Assembly (NCBI GenBank): GCA_036971475.1
Contig: JBAIZL010000005.1
Location: 241,507,823 to 241,571,822 of the forward strand
Length of the DNA stretch: 64,000 nucleotides
Direction: 5' to 3'
DNA from: Prosapia bicincta
Taxonomy: Eukaryota > Arthropoda > Insecta > Hemiptera > Cercopidae
Below are positions 44,433 to 57,000 of this stretch, one piece after another. A model generated the notes under the pieces. That model was not told where the DNA came from and did no database searches. It saw only the letters and a list, made by a program, of their open reading frames with translations. A program made the position numbers and the translations under genes. Position 1 is the stretch's first letter; every line of letters starts with the position of its first letter.

Positions 44433-45204
44433 TACACAAGTAGAAAAAAAGGTGTAGGCCTACGCCAGTGGTTATATACTAGTACCCAGTGGCTATTTAT
44501 TGTTTTAAGGTCTAATAACTTCATTGTACTCGTAGAGATAAACAAGAAAGATGGGATCGTTTAAGGAAATACTAGAGAAATTTGATGAAAAAAGTAGCAT
44601 TGAAGACTGGGCTTTTAAGTTAAATAGAGAGGACAAAACGTCGGAGTGAAAAGGTCTCAAACTAAATAACAAAATTAAAAAAAAAAACAATATTAGCCTC
44701 TCTACCAAAAAAAGACCCTGGTCTCTATAATAATACTCTATAGTGCTCTCTCATTTTATTAAACTATCCCCTTAAAAATATGACAAGTATAAAAAAAGCA
44801 TCATGATAAGCGGTCTATACAGAATTACCTTAGTTGACTTTGCCAGTTCGGAGAATAAACTAATCAATCCCAGACAGAAATTTAAACAGATAATTGGTTT
44901 GAAAGTAGTTTTCTTTAATATAAACAAAGCTCTGAACAGGTTTGTTTATCAACTGAACCAATTTATATTTTTATGAACGTGATTATTTTTAGAAAAGTAT
45001 AAAGACAGAAATAGTAATTAGTAGTTGTAAACCTACTTCCATCCTAGATTAGGTAATTTAATAGGCATATAGGCTACTTCTCATGAGAATCGAAAATAAT
45101 TGTCTAAATATATAGAATATTTATTGTGAAAGTTTCATTTACATTTGAGAGGTGGTTTCTTTATGCTAGAGTAATAGGTTACAAATTGTATAGGCTTAAT
45201 TAAC
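44433..45204. other. No gene seen
   Basis: AT-rich DNA with TAGGCCTA near 44,457. Confidence 0.5.
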
Positions 45205-46175
45205 TTATTCTTGTAACTTAGGCCTATATATGTGCTACTTGTTGTAGCTAATATTGTGGGTTATGTAGCCTTTAGGCTACTTATTATATACAATATTATG
45301 GTACATGTATCCTACATAGGCTACTCATTATACGATATTATGGTACATGTAGCCTATAAGGCTATTATACTTATTAGGCTATAGACTATAATACGGTACG
45401 TGTAGCCTATATAGGCTACTTATTAGGCTATAGACTATAATACGGTACGTGTAGCCTATATAGGCTACTTATTATAGACAGTATTATGGTACATGTAGCC
45501 TATATAGGCTAATTATTAGGCTATAACCAATATTATGGTACGTGTAGCCTATGTAATCTAATTATTATAAACAGTCTTATGGTATATGTAGCCTATATGG
45601 GCTACTTATTATGCTAGAGTAAATATAATGGTAAGTGTAGCCTAGATGGGATACTTATTATAGACAATATAATGGTACGTGTAGCCAGTGTAATCTACTT
45701 ATTATAAACAGTGTTATGGTGCATGTAGCCTATATAGGCTACTTATTAGGCTATAGGCAATATTATGGTACGTGTAGCCTATATAGGATACTTATTATAT
45801 ACAATATCATGGTACATGCAGCATACATAGGCTACTTATTATAGGCAATAGGCTACTATGTTACATGTAGGCTAGGAGTACATGTATACAGAGTACTTTT
45901 TATAGACGATATTATGATACATGTAGCTTATATTGGCTACTTATTAGGCTTCAGGAAATAATATGGTACGTGTAGCCTATAAAGGCTACTTATTATAGAC
46001 AATATTATGGTACGTGTAGCCTACCTAATCTACTTATTATAAACAGTCTTATGGTACATTTAGGCTATATGGGCTTCTTATTATAGCCATTATCAAGGTA
46101 CATGTAGACAATTTAGGCCTACCTTTATAACCGATACTATGATACATGTAGTCTATTTAAGCCTACCTACTATAC
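45205..46175. repeat. ~45-bp satellite with palindromic core
   Basis: Units of about 40-50 bp share 'atggtacgtgtagcctat' then 'ataggctacttatta'. The centre GTAGCCTATATAGGCTAC is a perfect 18-bp palindrome in many copies, so each unit can form a small hairpin. Unit length varies because of short indels after 'ttatta'. Divergence is moderate to high at the right end. Confidence 0.88.
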
Positions 46176-47204
46176 CCAATATAATGAAAAAACGTCTCCA
46201 GAAAGAGTAGTCACTTAAGGTAATAAAACAGAATGGGTTGAGTCAGCCTTTTTTTCAAGGTAAGAATAGATATTCATAAGACTATATTAATAAGAAAGTA
46301 GCTAGAAAAGTAGGATGCCGTCTCCGGGGTACATAGGGGAAGAAGAAAGTCTAAAGAGGTATGTTCACAATGAAGCCTCAACTGGGTGGAAAAATTGCTG
46401 TTTTCTAGATACTAAATTTAACTGAACTAATATATATCTTGAACAGAAGGGGTTTGCGCAAAGTTCGGAGAATATCCTGAGGAAAGTCATAGCTAAGAAA
46501 TCAGAGAATTTGAAAGTTTAGAGAATTTCATATAAAGGAGAATACATTTTTATGGACACGTATCTTCATCTACAGACCTACTCATGATTGCATCTCATGT
46601 TTTCTTGACCCAAAAAAGCATCTCTTTTTTTACATATATAGAAGATGACCTATAGAAAATGTGATTTATGTTATCACATAGTAAAAAATCCATAGCAAAA
46701 ATTCAAGGTAAAGACATCTGGGATGCATTTAAAACAAACATATTGATAGGGCTACAATGTAGGAGAAAAAAGGGAAGATATTTAGGCCTATATCGAAATG
46801 TAATTGAATAATCAACCCTGAGCACGACTACATACAGACTCAAGGCCGGCTAATCGGGTTGATCAGCTACACAAGTTAGCATTAATAAGTATTTCGCATT
46901 AGTAAATTTCCCATCGGTGAAGGTCAGCAACAAATGATGAGGGATTCAAACACAGGCCGTTTACTTGTTACCAATATTGCCCGGTACACAGGGCTCACTT
47001 ATAGAATTATAACGTCTCAAGCAGCTAGCAAGAAAACCTAAAGTGCCTAGTTGTGACCAGCTTGACTGTCATTTTAATCTTCTGATTTGGATTATTTATT
47101 ACATCCATTTCTAAAATTTTTCCACTAGGTTTTTATCTTAGTTGCAAAGTACCTGGGTCTGAATCACAATTGTACTATAGGGCTACATATTTATAGGTGA
47201 AAGA
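46176..47204. other. No gene seen
   Basis: Non-coding. A TTTGAATCC-like word on the minus strand near 46,941-46,952 resembles a tRNA B box, but no convincing A box or tail accompanies it. Confidence 0.45.
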
Positions 47205-48914
47205 ATTTAAATAGTTACAATTGTAAGACTCGAATAGCTGTGGGCCTAAGCGTAAGAATCTAATAATTGAACGTGTAAGACTCCAATGGCTGTAAATATA
47301 TGAATCTAATTGCTCTAAGTGTAAGACTCCAATTAATTGCTGTAAATGTATGAAACTAATAGCTTTACGGGTAATACTCCAATTGCTGTAAATGTATGAA
47401 TCTAATTGCTCTAAGTGTAAGAATCTAATAGTTGTAGACTAAGTGTAATAATCTAATAGTTTTAAGTCTAAAACCCAATAATTATAAATAAAGAATCTAA
47501 CCTTTGTAAGTGTAAGAATCTAATAGCTTTACGTGTAATACTCCAATAGATGTAAATGTATAAATCTAATAGCGCTAAGTGTAAGAATCTAATAGCTTTA
47601 GGTCTAAAAATCAAATAACTCTAAGTAAAGTATCTAACCGTTTTAAGTGTAAGAATCTAATAGCTTTACGTGTAAGACACCAATTTCTGTAAATGTATGA
47701 AAGTAATAGCTTTACGGGTAAGACTCCAATTGCTGTAAATGTATGAATCTAATTGCTCTAAGTGTAAGAATCTAATAGTTATAGGCTAAGTGTAAGAATC
47801 TAATAGCATTAGGTCTAAAATCAAATAACTATAAGTAAAGAGTCTAACCGCTGTAAGTGTAAGAATCTAATTGTTCTAAGTGTAAGAATCTAATAGTTGT
47901 AGACTAAGTGTAATAATCTAATAGTTTAAGTCTAGAAACCCAATAATTATAAATAAAGAATCTAACCTTTGTAAGTGTAAGAATCAAACCGCTTTACGTG
48001 TAATACTCCAATAGCTGTAAATGTATAAATCTAATAGCGCTAAGTGTAAGAATCTAATAGCTTTAGTTCTAAAAATCAAATAACTCTAAGTAAAGAATCT
48101 AACCGTTGTAAGTGTACGAATCTAATAGCTTTACGTGTAAGACTCCAATTTCTGTAAATGTATGAAACTAATAGCTTTACGGGTAAGACTCCAATTGCTG
48201 TAAATGTATGAATCTAATTGCTCTAAGTGTAAGAATCTAATAGTTGTAGGCTAAGTGTAATAATGTAAAAGCTTTAAGTTTAAAAACCCAATAATTTTAA
48301 GTAAAAAAATCTAATGGTTGTAAGTGTAAGAATTTAATAGCTTTACGTGTAAGACTACAATTGCTATAAATGTAAGAATCTAAAAGTTGTAGGCTAAGTG
48401 TAATAATGTAATAGCTTTAAGTTTAAAAACCCAATAATTTTAAGTAAAAAAATCTAATGGTTGTAAGTGTAAGAATTTAATAGCTTTACGTGTAAGACTA
48501 CAATTGCTATAAATGTATGAATCTCTTTGCTCTAAGTGTAAGACTCCAATTGCTGTAAATGTATGAATCTAATAGCGCTAAGTGTAAGAATCTATTAGCT
48601 GTATGCTTAAGTGTAAGAATCTATTCGCTGTAAACGTAAGTGTAAGAATCTATTAGCTGTAGGCCTGAGTGTAAGAATCTATTAGCTGTAGGCCTAAGTG
48701 TAAGAATCTATTAGGTGTAGCCTAAGTAAAAGAATCTAAAAGGTATAGGCTTAACTGTAAGAATCTATTAGCTGTAGGTTTAAGTGTAAGATTCTATTAG
48801 TTGTAGGCTTAAGTGCAAGAATCTATTAGCTGTAGGCCTAAGTGTAAGAATCTATTAGGTGTAGGCCTAAGTATAAGAATCTAAAAGCTATAAGCTTAAG
48901 TGTAAGTATCTATT
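47205..48914. repeat. 29-bp satellite, left block (diverged)
   Basis: Units of 27-30 bp such as 'taagtgtaagaatctaatag' plus 'ctttacg' or 'ctgtaaatg' alternate. The block becomes more like the right block ('aatctattagctgtaggc') towards 48,600-48,914. The array is interrupted at 48,915 by a LINE and continues in register at 54,020. Confidence 0.93.
48904..48914. repeat. LINE 1 target-site duplication, left copy
   Basis: AAGTATCTATT, against AAGAATCTATT at 54,020-54,030: 10 of 11 bases agree. Because the target is a satellite, sequence alone would be ambiguous, but removing the insert plus one copy leaves the 29-bp repeat in perfect phase. Confidence 0.75.
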
Positions 48915-49000
48915 TCCCCCCCCCCCCCCTTAACTTGGGAGCGAGTTTAAACTGCCCGAAGCACTGCTACCTTAAGGTATATTGTACTTACCTCCCTGAT

Positions 49001-52000
49001 CTAGTCAAATAGCCCCTTCCCTCTTACCAGGTTTAGGAGTTTCCTGACTAGTGTTTTACCTTCAGCATCCACCAGAGCTGTACTATCACCAAAGAGGTTG
49101 AAGCGCCTCTCGGCAAGTGCTTCACATCTATAAATGATGTGTGTGGCAGTCTCCAGTTCTTGACCGCATAATCTGCACACGGGTTCATCTTTGTAGATAC
49201 CCATTTTATGCAAATGTTTCCTTAGTCCACAGTGTCCCGTGAGTAGACCTGTGGCTATCCTCAATTCCTGCCTAGACAGATAGATGAGACTCTTCTGCAG
49301 CCCCAAGGAAGGTTTCCTAAGGGTTAGCTTACTGTGTCTCATCCCTTCAGCCCTGAACCAGTGCTCACAGTGTCTTTCAGCCATCCACCTTCGCATTGCA
49401 ATCTTGACCATGGATTCAGTGTCTTTCAGCCATCCACCTTCGCACTGCAATCTTGACCATGGATTTGGAAATACCTACCGCCGGCTCCGGTCCAATCAGG
49501 GGAGTCGAAGACCCCTCTCTGGCCAGCGCATCTGCGGCTTCATTTCCAAATATTCCCCTATGACCTGACACCCAACCTATCTTGATTTGATTGTACCTTG
49601 CCAGGGCTTGTAGGTTATTTAGGCACTCCCTGACTATGGCCGAGGTGACCACATGTCCGTTTAGTGCCTTAATTGCTGCCTGACTGTCGGAGAAAATAGC
49701 TGTGTTCCCCTTCTCGCTATCTCTCCCAGACAGGCATTTATAGCATATATTTCGCCCTGAAAAACAGAAAGGCATATATTTCGCTTCCCCAAGGAAAAAA
49801 CTAGTTTTACCCTTGGGTTTTTACAATACACCCCCGCTCCAGTGCCGAAGTCCATCTTGAAGCCATCTGTGTACCAGATCTGAGCTCCCGATGTTACTGT
49901 CCCTGACCATTCTATCATAGTTTGGTGGACCTGGCCAGGTGCAAACGTTCGAGTAATGTGGTCGCTGCCCATTTCCAAGACGGGTTCGTTGACCAAGCAC
50001 TCGATACTCATATGTCCCGAAACATCTGGGAGATTAGCCCAGTTATTCGAGTTACGCAATCTCAATGCCGCCAGCCTCGCCTCTCCCCTAAGGACAAGCT
50101 CAAAGGGGGGGGGGGAGGTTAAGCATTACTTCCATTGCTGCACCAGGTGTAGTTGACATCGCTCCCAGTGTGCACAGACAAGCCAATCTCTGGATAGAGC
50201 TCAGTTGAGCTCTTGTCTGTGTTTGGTTGTCCACCACACCAGAGCTCCATAGGTAATCATTGGTCTCATCACCCTCAGATACATCCAGTGCATCATTGAT
50301 GGCTTCAGTCCCCATTTCTTACCCGCCATTCTTCTCACTGTCATCAGTGCCCTTTTGGCCCTGTTAACTGTCCTCTCAAGATGTGGGTTCCAGGTGAGTT
50401 TCCTGTCCAGAGTAACTCCCAGGTACTTCACCTCCCCCACAAACTCAAGGTATTCACCAAACAAGCGAGGCATCCTGGTCGTCAGATCGTTTCGCTGTCT
50501 GGTGAAGTTAATAAGAGCAGTCTTTTTTGGATTTACCCTAAGGTTCTCCTTATTACACCACTCTTCAATCAGTCGTAGAGGATTTCTGATTACCTCAAGG
50601 ACTGTATCAGGGAATCTGCCCAGGATCAGAACAACTATGTCGTCCGCATATCCCAGACAGAAGTACCCCTGTTCATTCAGGAGTTCAATAAGGTTGTCAA
50701 CCACTAGGCACCACAACAGAGGAGAGAGAACCCCCCTCTGTGCACAGCCCAGACTTGTCTCCGCCCTTCTAACCTTCCCTGCCACCTCTACAGAAATGCT
50801 TCTGTTTGTTAACATGGAACTTATCCAGCCACAAGTGGTCGCATGCACTCCATGACGTCTTGCACCATTTACCATCGTCTGCACTGAGGGGTTATTGAAA
50901 GCCCCTTTAATGTCGAGGAAGGCACCAATGGCACAACTTTCTTAGCGATCATTTGCTCAATCCTACCAAACACTTGATGGAGGGCTCCCTCGCAGGATTT
51001 CCCCGGTTGATAAGTATACTGGTTCCAATGCAGTGGTTTTATGGCCAAAGCACCCCCCCCCCTAATATGCCTATCAACCAGTTTTTCAAGTGCCTTAAGA
51101 ACAAAGGACATGAGTGTAATAGGTCTGTATCCTTTCCCTTCCGATTGGTTACCGGTGGGCTTAGGTATAAAGACCACCTTATTAGATTTCCAGGCTGCCG
51201 GCACATGCCCTAGAGCAATGCTTAGCCTGTATAATTTAGTAAGTACCAGCACCAGCGTATCCATTCCCTGCTGCAGCAGCACAGGATAGATCCCATCTGG
51301 ACCTGGAGATTTGTAGGGTTTAAATGTGCCTATAGCCCATCCTACCCTTTGTGGATTTACCATCCTCCCTGCCACTTCCCAATCCTCCCTCTTACCACGT
51401 CTTGTGGAGGGTTTGGCAACTGGTTCAGTGTCTGCTCCCCCAAGTTTCCTCAGAGTACTGCAAGGGAAATGTGATCTGATTAATTCTTCCACAGTTTCCC
51501 CTGCAGTTTTTGTTATATTTCCCAGTGGGGTTCTTAGCATCCCCACCGGGTTAACTGGGTCCTTAGAGAGCACTTTATGCAGTCGTGCCCCTTCCCGAGT
51601 TTTGTCAATCTCTTGACAAAATTCCTTCCAGGACTTCCTGCGTGCTTCTCTAATTGCCCTGTTGTATTCGGTTAGTGTTTTCCTATACTGGTCCCACTCC
51701 CCGTTCTTTTTTGCTCTATTAAAGAGACTCCTGGTGGTCTTCCAAAGTTTGGCTAGCTTCTTATTCCACCATGACGGATCCCCTACTTTTCTCCCCTCAC
51801 TGAGAGGGCAGTTATCAGTAAAGGATTCTACTATAGCCTCGCCAACCAATGTGGCAGAGTCTTCTAGCTCTCTCCTCCCTCCATACTCCAATCCAGTCTC
51901 CTCAATCCGAACACCCTGTAGGAGTCCCAGTCTGTTATTCTTGGATCCCTGGTTGACGAAGCATGGCTGGATTGAGGGAGATATCATACCTAATATGTCT

Positions 52001-52648
52001 GTGGTCAGAAGAAGATGGTTCATCCGACACATGCCAATTTAGTACATACCTAGCCATCTGGTTCGATGCCACCGTAATGTCCAGGACCTCCTGTCTAGCC
52101 CTAGTGACAAACGTCGGCTCTTACCCCTGATTTAAGACTAGTAAATTCTTAGAGCTAAGATAAGCTAAAAGCTCCTCACCTCTAGTGTTGGTACCTGTAC
52201 TTCCCCACGAAGTGTGATGGGAGTTAGCATCCATCCCCACCAGCAGCTCCTCATCCACAGCCCCACAGTGCTCGACCAGCCTCCTCAGCTCTTGTGTTGG
52301 TAGAGCCCCCGCGTAGTCAAAGGAAAGATATGCCGTGGCCAGGTTCAGCCTCCTCATCCTCCCTTCCGCCCGCAGCTCCACCATCACTGCTATCAAGTCC
52401 CTGCAGCAGAAGTCCGTTAGTACAAAAGCACTCAACCCCCTCCTGACCAGGATACACGTCCTGGGAACACCGGAGTTCTTATCATACAACAACTTACCTC
52501 CAGATGTCGTCAGCCCGCATATTCGTCCTCCAGAAATCAATGGCTCCTGGATGAGAACCAAGTCCACCTCTCCCCTGTCCAGCATCCTACACACGACAGC
52601 ACTAGCCACCCTGCTGTGCTGTAGGTTCACTTGGAGGAACTTGATCAT
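49001..52648 (-). pseudogene. LINE 1 ORF2 (endonuclease-RT-RNase H), broken
   Basis: Reading from 52,648: endonuclease with QVNLQHSR, LVLIQEP and GMDANSHHTSW, open to a stop at 52,121. The remaining SSSDHRH end is in another frame near 52,000. The RT N-terminal half is open from 52,032 to 50,869 (KSPGPDGIYPVLLQ, KVVFIPKP), shifts near 50,900, then is open again to 50,201 with GCAQRGVLSPLLW and GYADD (50,639-50,653). A G11 run at 50,105-50,115 lies in the next shift. RNase H Asp/Glu motifs follow: WYTDG and FQGEIYAI (50,065-49,661), then, after a shift, FSDSQAA and VSGHRGIFGNEAAD (49,775-49,416). The tail CRLCGQELETATHIIYRC lies in the last frame, ending at 49,001. At least five frame changes are needed. 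Confidence 0.9.
49371..49467. repeat. 49-bp tandem duplication inside LINE 1
   Basis: The segment from 49,371 is repeated from 49,420 with few differences (for example 'gcattgcaa' versus 'gcactgcaa'). 49 is not a multiple of 3, so it shifts the RNase H/C-terminal frame and duplicates the SMVKIA-RRWMAERH peptide. Confidence 0.9.
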
Positions 52649-52656
52649 CGTTCTAC

Positions 52657-53707
52657 TTACTTAGCAGTTGCCTGGGTCCGCAAAGCAGCCCCAGGACTAG
52701 AGAGCACCTTGAACGTGGCCTGTCTCAGCCACACATTCACCCTCAGGTTGTTGTTCCGCAGTTCCCTGAGGGAGCCCTCTCCTATATACAGGATAAGGGT
52801 AAGACCTGCATCCTCCCTTTTCCTAACAATCACCTTCCAAGTATCCTGAACTATCCCAGTGTTCTGGGTTTTGACCACCTTCAGGATCTCTTCCGGTTTC
52901 TTATCATTGTAGGGTTTGGGCACCCACATTGAAACTTTTGCAATGCAAAAGATCTCCCTAGGTGGCTCTGTCCTCAACTTTACCCCCTCACTCAGGGGAT
53001 CCGAAGGACCCACTCCAGGCTCTCCCGTGAGGAGCATACAATGTTTAGAGCCCCCCTCTCTAAGTATGCTGTCCTGAACCCTCTATCCCCACTCTCCGTC
53101 TCAGCGGACAGCAGTTCTGAGAAGAACAGCTCCTCCAGCTCCAACGCCATCTCTTCCGAGAGTTGTCTCTCTGGGTAACTGACTGGGACAATGGTTAGCT
53201 TTTGCCGAAGGGTATCGCCGTATGTGCCCGAAGACACTGCAGCATCCCCCCTTGTCCCAGCTTCACTTTCTTCTTTCCTCCCTCCACTGGAGAGGGATTG
53301 GACGTCGAACTCCTAGCCCTTTTGGGCGTGCTTGGGTTTGGTGCTCTTGGTTGATTGCTTCCCTGTTGCACCTCCCTCCTCACAACATCCAAGCCCCGGA
53401 CTTTGACAAGCTCGGCTCGGTTTTGGCCTCCCCTTCGTTTTGTCAGGATTATTGGCCCTCCCGCAGCTCTCGCCTGCTCTCTTCGGAGCCGTCTTTTGGC
53501 CGCTCCACTCATACACTTTCTCCGTAAAGAAAGCGTGCTCAATTCTACAGCCGTTTCACCGGCTTCTGTAGTCGGCAGCTTGAAAGCCGCCCCCGCACCC
53601 CCAGTGATGGTTGCCGTTGACACATCTGCTACAGACTCACGTGAGGTTTTGTCCGGTCCCTCAAGGGGATCGTGTGCGACTGCATTTTGTACCCTGCAGT
53701 CATTCAT
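52657..53707 (-). pseudogene. LINE 1 ORF1 (DUF4780-like), broken
   Basis: The first frame (53,707-53,195) starts MNDCRVQNAV and has an Ala/Thr-rich then basic region ending near KKKVKLGQGG. A second frame (53,237-52,992) carries LTIVPVSYPERQLSEE and an EELFFSEL segment. A third (53,037-52,657) carries REIFCIAKVSMWVPKP, WKVIVRKREDAGL and LILYIGEGSL. The last two blocks together resemble the DUF4780 domain of insect LINE ORF1 proteins, which I recall as nucleic-acid-binding partners of the RT. Two frame changes separate the three blocks, and the end lies 8 bp upstream of the ORF2 start. Confidence 0.75.
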
Positions 53708-54019
53708 CCATCGGCACGATGCCTTCCACCTTGGATAGGGGATTCAGTCACTTACCTTGAAGCCTACCAAAAGTTCAGGACATTATTAACTGTTGCTCTT
53801 GGAGCGAACAGCCTGCTTTACTCTCTTTTGTTACAACTGTGTCGTTAGGGTAGTTTTCCGCAAATACTTCACTGCCGCATTGCCCTTGGTTCAATGGGAG
53901 GTGAGAGTAGCATTGTGAGGACTTAATTTCCAGCTACCCCAGTCCCCAGTCAGAGCAGTTATTTCTACCACACAAAACCGGTTGACTGACGAGGAGGGAT
54001 AATTCCTCACCCATGAACC
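53708..54019 (-). other. LINE 1 leader (5' UTR)
   Basis: About 310 bp between the 5' end next to the target duplication and the first ATG of ORF1. It starts with G, as full-length LINEs often do. LINE promoters are usually internal to this region, but no specific motif was verified. Confidence 0.6.
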
Positions 54020-57000
54020 AAGAATCTATTAGCTGAAGGTTTAAGTGTAAGAATCTATTAGCTGTAGGCTTAAGTATGAGAATATATTAACTGTAGGCTT
54101 AAATGTGAGAATATATTAGCAGTAGGCTTAAGTGTGAGAATATATTAGCTGTAGACTTAAGTGTAAGAATCTATTAGCTGTAGGTTTAGGTGTGAGAATA
54201 TATTAGCTGTAGGCTTAAGTATGATAATAAATTAGCTGTAGGCATAAGTGTGAAAATATATTAGCTGTAGGCTTAAGTGTGAAAATATATTAGCTGTAGG
54301 CTTAAGTGTGAGAATATATTAGCTGTAGGCTTAAGTGTGATAATCTATTAGCTGTAGGCCTTAGTGTAAAAATCAATTAGCTGTAGGCTTAAGTGTAAGA
54401 ATCAATTAGATGTAGGCCTAAGTGTAAGGATCTACTAGCCGTAGGCTTAAGCGTGAGAATGTATTTGCTGTAGGCTTAAGTGTGAGAATATATTAGCTGT
54501 AGGATTAAGTGTGAGAATATATTAGCTGTAGGCTTAAGTAAAAGAGTCTATTAGCGGTAGGCTTAAGTGTAAGAGTCTATTAGCGGTAGGCTTAAGTGTG
54601 AGAATATATTAGCTGTAGGCTTAAGTATGATAATAAATTAGCTGTAGGCATAAGTGTGAAAATATATTAGCTGTAGGCTTAAGTGTGAGAATATATTAGC
54701 TGTAGGCTTAAGTGTGATACTCTATTAGCTGTAGGCCTTATTGTAAAAATCAATTACCTGTAGGCTTAAGTGTAAGAATCAATTAGCTGTAGGCCTAAGT
54801 GTAAGGATCTACTAGCCGTAGGCTTAAGCGTGGGAATGTATTTTCTGTAGGCTCAAGTGTGAGAATATATTAGCTGTAGGCTTAAGTGTAAGAGTCTATT
54901 AGCGATAGGCTTAAGTGTGAAAATATATTAGCTGTAGGCTTAAATGTAAGAATATATTAGCTGTAGGCTTAAGTGTAACAGTCTGTTAGCGGTAGGCTTA
55001 AGTGTAAGAGTCTATAGGCGGTAGGCTTAGGTGTAAGAGTCTATTAGCTGTAGGCTAAGTGTGAGAATATATTAGCTGTAGGCTTAAGTGTGAGAATATA
55101 TTAGCTGTAGGCTTAAGTGTAAGAATCAATTAGATGTATGCCTAAGTGTAAGGATCTACTAGCCGTAGGCTTAAGCGTGAGAATGTATTAGCTGTAGGCC
55201 TAATCTATTAGCTGTAGGCTTAAGTTTAATAGTCTATTAGCGGTAGCCTTAACTGTAAGAGTCTATTAGCTGTAGGTTTAAGTGTGAGAATATATTAGCT
55301 GTAGGCTTAAGTGTAAGAGTCTATAAACGGTAGGCTTAGGTGTAAGAGTCTATTAGCTGTAGGCTTAAGTGTGAGAATCTATTAGCTGTAGGCTTAAGTG
55401 TAAAAATCTATTAGATGTAGGCCTAAGTGTAAGGATCTACTAGCCGTATGCTTAAGCGTGAGAATGTATTAGCTGTAGGCCTAAGTGTAAAAATCTATTA
55501 GCTGTAGACTTAAGTGTAATAGTCTATTAGCGGTGTACTTAACTGTAAGAGTCTATTAGGGGTAGGCTTAAGTGTAAGAGTCTATTACCTGTAGGCCTAA
55601 GTATAAGAGTCTATTAGCGGTAGGCTTAAGTGTGAAAATATATTAGCTGTAGGCTTAAGTGTGAGAATATATTAGATGTAGGCTTAAGTGTAAGACTCTA
55701 TTAGCGGTAGACTTAAGTGTAAGAGTCTATTAGCGGTAGGTTTAAGTGTAAGAGTCTATTAGCAGTAGGCTTAAGTGTAAGAGTCTATTAGCGGTAGGCT
55801 TAAGTGTGAGAGTCTATTAGCTGTAGGCCTAAGTGTAAGGATCTATTAGCGGTAGGCCTAAGCTTAAGAGTCTATTAGCCTTAGGCTTAAGTGTAAGAGT
55901 CTATTAGCGGTAGGCTTAAGTGTAAGAGTCTATTAGCGGTAGGCTTAAGTGTAAGAGTCTTTTAGTGGTGGGCTTATGTGTAAGAATCTATTTGCTGTAG
56001 GCTAATGTGTAAGAATCCATTAGCTGTAGGCTTAAGTGTAAGAGTCTATTAGCTGTAGGCTTAAGTGTAAGAATCTATTAGCTGTAGGCCTAAGTGTAAG
56101 AGTCTATTAGCTGTAGGCTTAAGTGTAAGAGTCTATTAGAGGTAGGCTTAAGTGTAAGAGTCTATTAGCTGTAGGCCTAAGTGTAAGAATCTATTAGCTG
56201 TAGGCCTAAGTGTAAGAGTCTATTAGCAGTAGGCTTAAGTGTAAGAGTCTGTTAGCTGTAGGCTCAAGTGTGAGAATATATTAGCTGTAGGCTTAAATGT
56301 AAGAGTCTGTTAGCGGTAGGCTTAGGTGTAAGAGTCTATTAGCTGTAGGCGTAAGTGTGAGAATCTATTAGCTGTAGGCTTAGGTGTAAGAGTCTATTAG
56401 ATGTAGGCCTAAGTATAAGAGTCTATTAGCGGTAGGCTTAAGTGTGAAAATATATTAGCTGTAGGCTTAAGTGTGAGAATATATTAGATGTAGGCTTAAG
56501 TGTAAGACTCTATTAGCGGTAGGCTTAAGTGTAAGAGTCTATTAGCGGTAGGCTTAAGTGTAAGAATCTATTAGATGTAGGCCTAAGTATAAGAGTCTAT
56601 TAGCGGTAGGCTTAAGTGTGAAAATATATTAGCTGTAGGCTTAAGTGTGAGAATATATTAGATGTAGGCTTAAGTGTAAGACTCTATTAGCGGTAGGCTT
56701 AAGTGTGAAAATATATTAGCTGTAGGCTTAAGTGTGAGAATATATTAGATGTAGGCTTAAGTGTAAGACTCTATTAGCGGTAGGCTTAAGTGTAAGAGTC
56801 TATTAGCGGTAGGCTTAAGTGTAAGAATCTATTAGCTGTAAGCCTAAGTGTGAGAATATATTAGGTGTAGGCTTAAGTGTAAGAGTCTATTAGCGGTAGG
56901 CTTAAGTGTAAGAGTCTATTAGATGTAGGCCTAAGTATAAGAGTCTATTAGCGGTAGGCTTAAGTGTGAAAATATATTAGCTGTAGGCTTAAGTGTGAGA

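Larger units (their letters stand above)
48915..54019 (-). mobile_element. LOA-like LINE, apparently full length, decayed (5,105 bp)
   Basis: A minus-strand non-LTR retrotransposon has a ~310-bp leader, an ORF1 remnant, and an ORF2 remnant with AP-type endonuclease, reverse transcriptase, RNase H and a C-terminal CX2CX8HX4C finger. Endonuclease plus RNase H plus the RT style (KVVFIPKP, YRPITLMSF, RGVLSPLLW, GYADD) fit the LOA clade of the Jockey/I group. It begins GGTTCATGGG at 54,019 and ends in the sense strand with TTAA plus 14 G, an unusual tail. Multiple frameshifts, two duplications and expanded G/C runs break both frames, so it is inactive. Inserted in the 29-bp satellite. Confidence 0.92.

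Noticed and set aside
46830..47000. Possible tRNA-derived SINE on the minus strand
   Set aside because: Only a B-box-like TTTGAATCCC was seen; no convincing A box at the right distance, no tail and no flanking duplication.
50355..50855. 166-codon plus-strand frame, and similar plus-strand frames across 49-54 kb
   Set aside because: Antisense shadows of the LINE 1 ORFs, which carry the recognisable RT and RNase H motifs on the other strand.
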